This document shows positions 59,885-64,000 of a stretch of 64,000 nucleotides of DNA, one piece after another. The position numbers were made by a program, and so were the translations under genes. The notes beneath the pieces are model-generated. The model did no database searches. It was given only the letters and a program-made list of their open reading frames with translations, and was not told the DNA's origin. Each line of letters begins with the position of its first letter. Positions within the stretch are counted from its first letter, which is position 1. Origin of the DNA: JAUSIF01 sp040901465. GTDB taxonomy: Bacteria; Pseudomonadota; Alphaproteobacteria; Rhizobiales; Xanthobacteraceae. Location: positions 62,001 through 126,000 of the forward strand of contig JBBDYN010000020.1 of the NCBI GenBank assembly GCA_040901465.1, read 5' to 3'.

Positions 59885-60898
59885 CTAGGCCAAGCTGGCG
59901 CGGGCCTTCGTACGCAATACTGCATCGAACCTGGCGCGGTCGTGCGGCGCGTCGAAGTGCAATTCCGGCCCGAGCGGGACGATGCCGCTCGGATTGAGCT
60001 TGCGGTGGCTGCCGTAATAGTGACGCTTGATGTGATCCATGTTCACGGTCCCGGGCACGCCCGGCACCTGATAGAGATCGCGCAGATAGTTCGACAGATT
60101 GGGGTAGTCGTCGATCCGGCGCAAGTTGCACTTGAAGTGGCCGTGATAGACCGCGTCGAAGCGAACGAGCGTCGTGAAGAGCCGCCAGTCCGCCTCGGTG
60201 ATCGTCGAGCCGACCAGATAGCGCTGGCGGGAGAGGGTATCCTCGAGCTTGTCGAGGGTCTCGAACAGGTTGCGGAAGGCTTCTTCGTAAGCCTCCTGCG
60301 TGGCGGCAAAGCCCGCGCGATAGACGCCGTTATTGACGTTCTCGTAGACAACCTTGTTGATCTCGTCGATTTGGCCGCGCAGTTCCTTCGGATAATAGTC
60401 GGTGCGCACCGGCGTGAAGGCGTCGAACGCCGAATTGAACATGCGGATGATCTCGGACGACTCGTTGTTGACGATCGTCTTCTTCCGCTTGTCCCACAGC
60501 ACCGGTACGGTCACGCGGCCGGTATAGGTCGGGTTGGCGCGGAGATAGATTTCCGCGAGGCGCGACGTTCCCTCGGCGATGTCGCGCGTCGCGCCGGGCG
60601 CGTCGGAGAACACCCAGCCGTCCGCGCCCATGATGGCATCGACCACGGACAAGGAGATGACGTCCTCAAGCTGCTTCAGCGCGCGAAAGATGAGCGTGCG
60701 GTGCGCCCAGGGGCAGGCGAGGGAAATGTAAAGATGATAGCGGCCGGCCTCGGATTTGAATCCGCCGTCTCCCGTAAGGCCGGGCGAGCCGTTCGGCGTC
60801 ACCCAATTGTGAAATCGCGTGGCCTGGCGGACGAAGCGGCCGCGCGCGTCGTTCGCGGGAGCGTCCTCGTGCCAGACGCCATCAAGCAAGTAACCCAT
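59885..60898 (-). CDS. glutathionyl-hydroquinone reductase (GST Xi class), copy 2
   Basis: Enzyme of 337 residues, the same length and domain order as copy 1. The nucleophile is Cys62 in ACPWAHR; the blocks PVLWDKRKKTIVNNESSEIIRMFNSAFDAFT, YRAGFAATQEAYEEA and DYPNLSNYLRDLYQVPGV are almost identical between the two. Differences are concentrated in the segment after the active site (VVDAIMGADGWVFSDAPGATRD against LLPTMGPRGWEFGDDPDTATD), which lines the substrate pocket. The two may act on different quinones or xenobiotics. Confidence 0.92.
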   Translation of the reverse strand: MGYLLDGVWHEDAPANDARGRFVRQATRFHNWVTPNGSPGLTGDGGFKSEAGRYHLYISLACPWAHRTLIFRALKQLEDVISLSVVDAIMGADGWVFSDAPGATRDIAEGTSRLAEIYLRANPTYTGRVTVPVLWDKRKKTIVNNESSEIIRMFNSAFDAFTPVRTDYYPKELRGQIDEINKVVYENVNNGVYRAGFAATQEAYEEAFRNLFETLDKLEDTLSRQRYLVGSTITEADWRLFTTLVRFDAVYHGHFKCNLRRIDDYPNLSNYLRDLYQVPGVPGTVNMDHIKRHYYGSHRKLNPSGIVPLGPELHFDAPHDRARFDAVLRTKARASLA

Positions 60899-61150
60899 TG
60901 CGAGCTCGATTCATGCTGAGCGATGCGGATGCGCCGCTGCATTCGATACACCCTATCTGGGGGCTGATCCGGTTCGCTGCCAGTGCCAGTGGTTATTCGC
61001 GGCGCGCATGGATTCCGGCGCGGCGGCGTGATATGCGGCGCGCGCTCGATTCTCTGCGTTTGACGCGTTTTCGACGGCGAACCGGAGTCAACCCCCGGAT
61101 CAAATCCGGGGCAGGCTCTCGCCGGAAAACGCTTTGCCGGAGCCCGCCGC
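60899..61150. other. intergenic region before the GNAT gene
   Basis: No gene is supported. The stretch 61090-61112 (CCCCGGATCAAATCCGGGG at its centre) is an inverted repeat, CCCCGGAT-CAA-ATCCGGGG, with perfect 8-bp arms at 61096-61103 and 61107-61114. It is not followed by a T-run. It resembles a dispersed palindromic element or a terminator without poly-U. Confidence 0.4.
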
Positions 61151-61663
61151 TTGAACGATCTCTCCCTTCTGATCCTGCCCGAGCAGCCCGACGACGAGTC
61201 GGCGATCGAGCGGCTTTACGAGCGCACGTTCGGTCCGGGCCGGTTCGCCCGCACGGCCTATCGGTTGCGCGAGGGCGTCGCGCATCGGCTCGATCTTTCC
61301 TTCACGGCGCGCATCGGCACGCTGCTTGTCGGCTCCGTGCGGCTTACGCCGATCAAGATCGGCGATGCTCCGGCGCTCCTGCTCGGGCCGCTCACGATCG
61401 AGCCGCCGTTCCGCGGCCGCGGCATCGGCAAGGGAATGATCAAGGCGTCGCTCGATGCGGCGCGCGCCGCGGGCGCGCGGCTCGTACTGCTCGTCGGCGA
61501 CCTTCCCTATTACGGGCCGCTCGGCTTCGCGCGCGTGCCGCATAAGCAGGTGGAATTGCCCGGTCCCGTGGACCCGGATCGCGTGCTGGTCGCCGAGCTC
61601 GCCCCGAGCGCGTTCCAGGGCGTAAAGGGCGTTGTGCGGCCGGATTGGCTCTTGGCGGACTAG
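61151..61663 (+). CDS. GNAT-family N-acetyltransferase
   Basis: Acetyl-CoA-dependent acetyltransferase of 170 residues. The acetyl-CoA loop is PPFRGRGIGKGMIKASLDAARAAGARLVLLVGD, followed by the YYGPLGFARVP motif, characteristic of YhbS-like GNATs. The TTG start at 61151 is preceded by GGAG at eight bases. The substrate could be a small molecule or a protein N-terminus. It ends four bases from the convergent membrane-protein gene. Confidence 0.88.
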   Translation: MNDLSLLILPEQPDDESAIERLYERTFGPGRFARTAYRLREGVAHRLDLSFTARIGTLLVGSVRLTPIKIGDAPALLLGPLTIEPPFRGRGIGKGMIKASLDAARAAGARLVLLVGDLPYYGPLGFARVPHKQVELPGPVDPDRVLVAELAPSAFQGVKGVVRPDWLLAD

Positions 61664-61667
61664 GCGT

Positions 61668-63731
61668 TCAGCGTCCTTCGCGCGCCCAGGCGGCGGCGAT
61701 ACCGGCGAGCAGGATCAAGAGACCGGAAAGCCCCGCGAACAGCGGAAACAGACCAATGCCGCGCACCACGCTCGCCTCGCGCATGCGCAGGCCGAGCCAG
61801 TCGGGGCCGGCGAAGCGCTCGCCGGAACGCACGCCGATGATGCGGGGCGCGGCCTGATCGAGGTCGGCGAGGCGCAAGACGCCGCCGCCGGTCGCGGCGG
61901 CAAGGGGGCTGAGCACTTCCTTCGTGCTCGTGACCTCGGCGAATTCGCGCGGATTGATCGGACCAACATTGACGAGCGCCGTCAGCTTGCCGTCGGTCGC
62001 GCGCCACAGTCCGAATTCGTTTGCCTCGGTGCCGGCGCGGAAGATGCCGGGCTCGGCTGCGCTTAGCGTGACCGTGCGGGTCGCGCCCGAGGGCGTGGTG
62101 ACCGTAACCGGCGTCGCCGTCTCCTGCATGGTGCGGCGCTCGACCTGTAATTCGCGGCCGCGCGCTTGCAGGACGAGACGCTCCTCTTCTAAGTCCGGCT
62201 CTTTCATCAGCCAATGCGAAAGCTTGCGCAGGAGATCGAGGTGCGGGCCGCCGCCTTCGAATCCGCGCGCCCAGAGCCAAATGTGATCCGAGAGCAGCAG
62301 CGCGACCCGGCCTTCGTCCTCGCGGCCGAGTACCAAAAGCGGCGTGTCGTTCGGCCCGGTCATGACGGCCGTGCCGTCGCTGCCGACGCGCGCATTCACC
62401 GCGCGGAACCAATTGCTCCAGCGCGGCGGATCGGACTCCGCGCCCGGCAAGGCGCGCGTCACCGGATGGCGCTTGCCAAGATCCGTCAATTTGGCGCGGA
62501 AGCCGCCTTCGACGATGTTGCCGGTTGGCTGCGCCGGTAGCACGGCCTCGAGCGGGGAGCGATGGATCGAATTGGAGCCGGCATATTCGGCGCCGGCCGC
62601 GATTAGCACCGCGCCGCCTTCGCGCACGTAGCGGACGATGTTGTCGAAGTAGATGAGCGGCAGCACGCCCTGCTGCGCGTAGCGGTCGAAGATGATCAGG
62701 TTGAAATCCTTGATCTTCTGCTGGAACAGCTCGCGCGTGGGAAACGCAATCAGCGACAGTTCGTTGATTGGCGTGCCGTCCTGCTTTTCCGGCGGACGTA
62801 AAATGGTGAAATGCACGAGATCGACGTTCGCGTCGGACTTGAGCAGGTTGCGCCAAGTGCGCTCGCCCGAATGCGGCTCGCCGGACACGAGCAGCACGCG
62901 CAGCTTCTCGCGCACGCCTTCAATCGTGAGCGCGGCGCGATTGTTGAGCGGCGTGAGCTCGTCTTGGAGCGGGCCGGCCTCGATCTCGACGATGTTCGGG
63001 CCGGCGTGGGTGATCTCGATCTGCACTTCGGACGGGCTGCCCGCGTTGATCGTGGCGCGGGCGACGACTTCCCCGTCGCGGCGGACGGTCACGTCCACGG
63101 GCGCGCCGCGCGGGGTGCCTTCGTCGTCGATGCGGTAGCCGACGGTCTGGCGCTGGCCGACGATGCCGAAGCGCGGCGTCGCGGTCAGCGCGACGCGGCG
63201 GTCGCGCTCGCCCTCACGGCCGGTAACGAGCGCGTGCACGGGCGCGGCAAAGCCGAGGAGGGACGGCGCTGGCACGTCGTGCACGCGGCCGTCGGTGACG
63301 AGGATCGCGCCCGCAACGCGATCGGGCGGAACGTCGGCGAGCGCAGCGCCGAGGGCGGCGAAGAGGTGCGTGCCGTCGCCTTCGTTGTCGCCGGCGCTCT
63401 CGACGACGCGCAATTCGAGCCCGGGAATCCGCCCCATGCGTTCGAGGAGTGCGGCGCGCGCGGCTTCGGTCGCCTGCAGACGGTCGCCGAAGCGCTGGCT
63501 GGCGCTCCGGTCGAGCACGACCGCGGCGACGACCGGCAGCGGCTCGCGGTCTTCGCGCGTAAGGGACGGATTTGCCAGCGCAAGCACGCCGAGGGCAAGC
63601 GCAATTGCGCGCACGATGGCGCCGCGCGTGCGCGAAATGAACGGCAGGAGTGCCACCACGATTGCGGCGACGATCGCGCCGATCAGCACCGGCATGGAGA
63701 CGAGCGGTTCGAGGGCGATGCCGAAGTTCAT
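61668..63731 (-). CDS. large membrane protein with VWA-like and glutamine-amidotransferase-like domains
   Basis: Protein of 687 residues. Two N-terminal helices (about 10-32 and 38-58) are followed by a VWA-like region with VVLDRSASQRFGD, which keeps the DxSxS metal motif, and ILVTDGRVHD. After an Ig-like segment (about 195-270), residues about 280-480 resemble class I glutamine amidotransferase-like domains found in BatA/BatB-type proteins (LLVSGEPHSGERTWRNLL, NLIIFDRYAQQGVLPL, YVREGGAVLIAAGAEYAG). No catalytic Cys is visible. A final helix lies at about 660-680. Overlaps the DUF4159 gene by four bases. Confidence 0.75.
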   Translation of the reverse strand: MNFGIALEPLVSMPVLIGAIVAAIVVALLPFISRTRGAIVRAIALALGVLALANPSLTREDREPLPVVAAVVLDRSASQRFGDRLQATEAARAALLERMGRIPGLELRVVESAGDNEGDGTHLFAALGAALADVPPDRVAGAILVTDGRVHDVPAPSLLGFAAPVHALVTGREGERDRRVALTATPRFGIVGQRQTVGYRIDDEGTPRGAPVDVTVRRDGEVVARATINAGSPSEVQIEITHAGPNIVEIEAGPLQDELTPLNNRAALTIEGVREKLRVLLVSGEPHSGERTWRNLLKSDANVDLVHFTILRPPEKQDGTPINELSLIAFPTRELFQQKIKDFNLIIFDRYAQQGVLPLIYFDNIVRYVREGGAVLIAAGAEYAGSNSIHRSPLEAVLPAQPTGNIVEGGFRAKLTDLGKRHPVTRALPGAESDPPRWSNWFRAVNARVGSDGTAVMTGPNDTPLLVLGREDEGRVALLLSDHIWLWARGFEGGGPHLDLLRKLSHWLMKEPDLEEERLVLQARGRELQVERRTMQETATPVTVTTPSGATRTVTLSAAEPGIFRAGTEANEFGLWRATDGKLTALVNVGPINPREFAEVTSTKEVLSPLAAATGGGVLRLADLDQAAPRIIGVRSGERFAGPDWLGLRMREASVVRGIGLFPLFAGLSGLLILLAGIAAAWAREGR

Positions 63732-64000
63732 TGCCCGAGCCTCTCAAGTAACGCCGGGATGTGAACCTGGTCGGCCTTGTAGTTGCCGGTGAGGACGTAC
63801 ATGACGATGTTCACGCCGACGCGGAAGGCGAATTCGCGCTGGCGCGGCTCGCCGGGCGTGAGCGGCAGAAGCGGCTGGCCGTCGGCGCCAACGGCCCAGG
63901 CGCCGGCAAGATCGTTGGAAGTGATCAGGATCGGCGAAACGCCGTCGCCGGCGCGGGCGGGACGGGATTCCTGCTCTTCCTCGGCGTCCGGCAGCGTCTC
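63728..64000 (-). CDS. DUF4159-domain protein, cut by right window edge
   Basis: The last 90 residues and stop of a larger protein. The visible part includes SPILITSNDLAGAWAVGADG, PGEPRQREFAFRVGVNIVMYVLTGNYKADQVHIPALLERLGQ, which is the typical C-terminus of large N-terminal membrane/C-terminal DUF4159 proteins. Such proteins usually follow MoxR-type ATPase and DUF58 genes in an operon. The TGA overlaps the ATG of the next gene (ATGA), indicating coupled translation. The N-terminus lies outside the window. Confidence 0.85.
   Translation of the reverse strand, partial: ETLPDAEEEQESRPARAGDGVSPILITSNDLAGAWAVGADGQPLLPLTPGEPRQREFAFRVGVNIVMYVLTGNYKADQVHIPALLERLGQ

Overview
The window looks like a chromosomal segment of an alphaproteobacterium, most likely of the order Hyphomicrobiales (relatives of Bradyrhizobium, Rhodopseudomonas or Xanthobacteraceae). 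The evidence is gene content: a SciP-type DUF1153 regulator beside fliK and flgD, an MbfA-type ferritin/CCC1 iron exporter, a PmtA-type phospholipid N-methyltransferase, a BoxR-type regulator and many solute-binding transport systems, all in generally GC-rich DNA. A run of ten N inside one gene shows that it is a scaffolded draft or metagenome assembly. No rRNA, CRISPR array, prophage or intact insertion sequence was seen. Only one tRNA gene was found. All family assignments come from reading motifs in the translations; no database search was run.

Layout. 1-6.1 kb: surface polysaccharide or glycolipid genes (GT4 glycosyltransferase open at the left edge, two SAM methyltransferases, a ParB-fold protein, an MsbA-like ABC exporter). 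6.1-6.6 kb: a broken VWA/CoxE-like remnant and unexplained DNA. 6.6-16.8 kb: a TRAP transporter, a cytochrome P450, a GntR/HutC regulator, a D-2-hydroxyacid dehydrogenase, a two-subunit fumarase/tartrate-type dehydratase, a carboxymuconolactone-decarboxylase-family protein, a GST and a core-MetE-like protein, probably for uptake and oxidation of an organic acid. 17.1-20.3 kb: a tripartite tricarboxylate transporter (tctC, tctB, tctA). 20.3-35.8 kb: an aromatic-acid block with benzoate-CoA ligase plus hydrolase opposite BoxR, then two complete branched-chain-type ABC transporters (livKHMGF) with a feruloyl-CoA synthase between them, headed by a divergent MarR regulator.

35.9-48.7 kb: a small PcaC-like/3-hydroxyisobutyrate-dehydrogenase-like/metallo-beta-lactamase operon, then what looks like one coherent acyl-CoA pathway: class III CoA-transferase, enoyl-CoA hydratase, acyl-CoA dehydrogenase and SDR on one strand, HMG-CoA-lyase-family enzyme opposite them, then an IclR regulator opposite MmgE/PrpD and a second TRAP transporter. 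Both divergent promoter regions of this block carry two copies of a TTGATATATCAA-like palindrome exactly 20 bp apart. That makes the block a well-defined candidate IclR regulon and the best candidate here for an undescribed catabolic system. 48.8-64 kb is mostly housekeeping: tRNA-Met, pmtA, mnmA, fliK, flgD, sciP, an EamA transporter, metallophosphoesterase, mbfA, a Nudix hydrolase, two glutathionyl-hydroquinone reductase paralogues flanking a methyltransferase of different composition, a GNAT protein, and a large VWA/GATase-like membrane protein overlapping a DUF4159 protein cut by the right edge.

Recurring regulation: three transporter operons place a strong hairpin between the binding-protein gene and the first membrane-protein gene. 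In one of them the hairpin's 3' arm contains the only visible Shine-Dalgarno sequence of livH.
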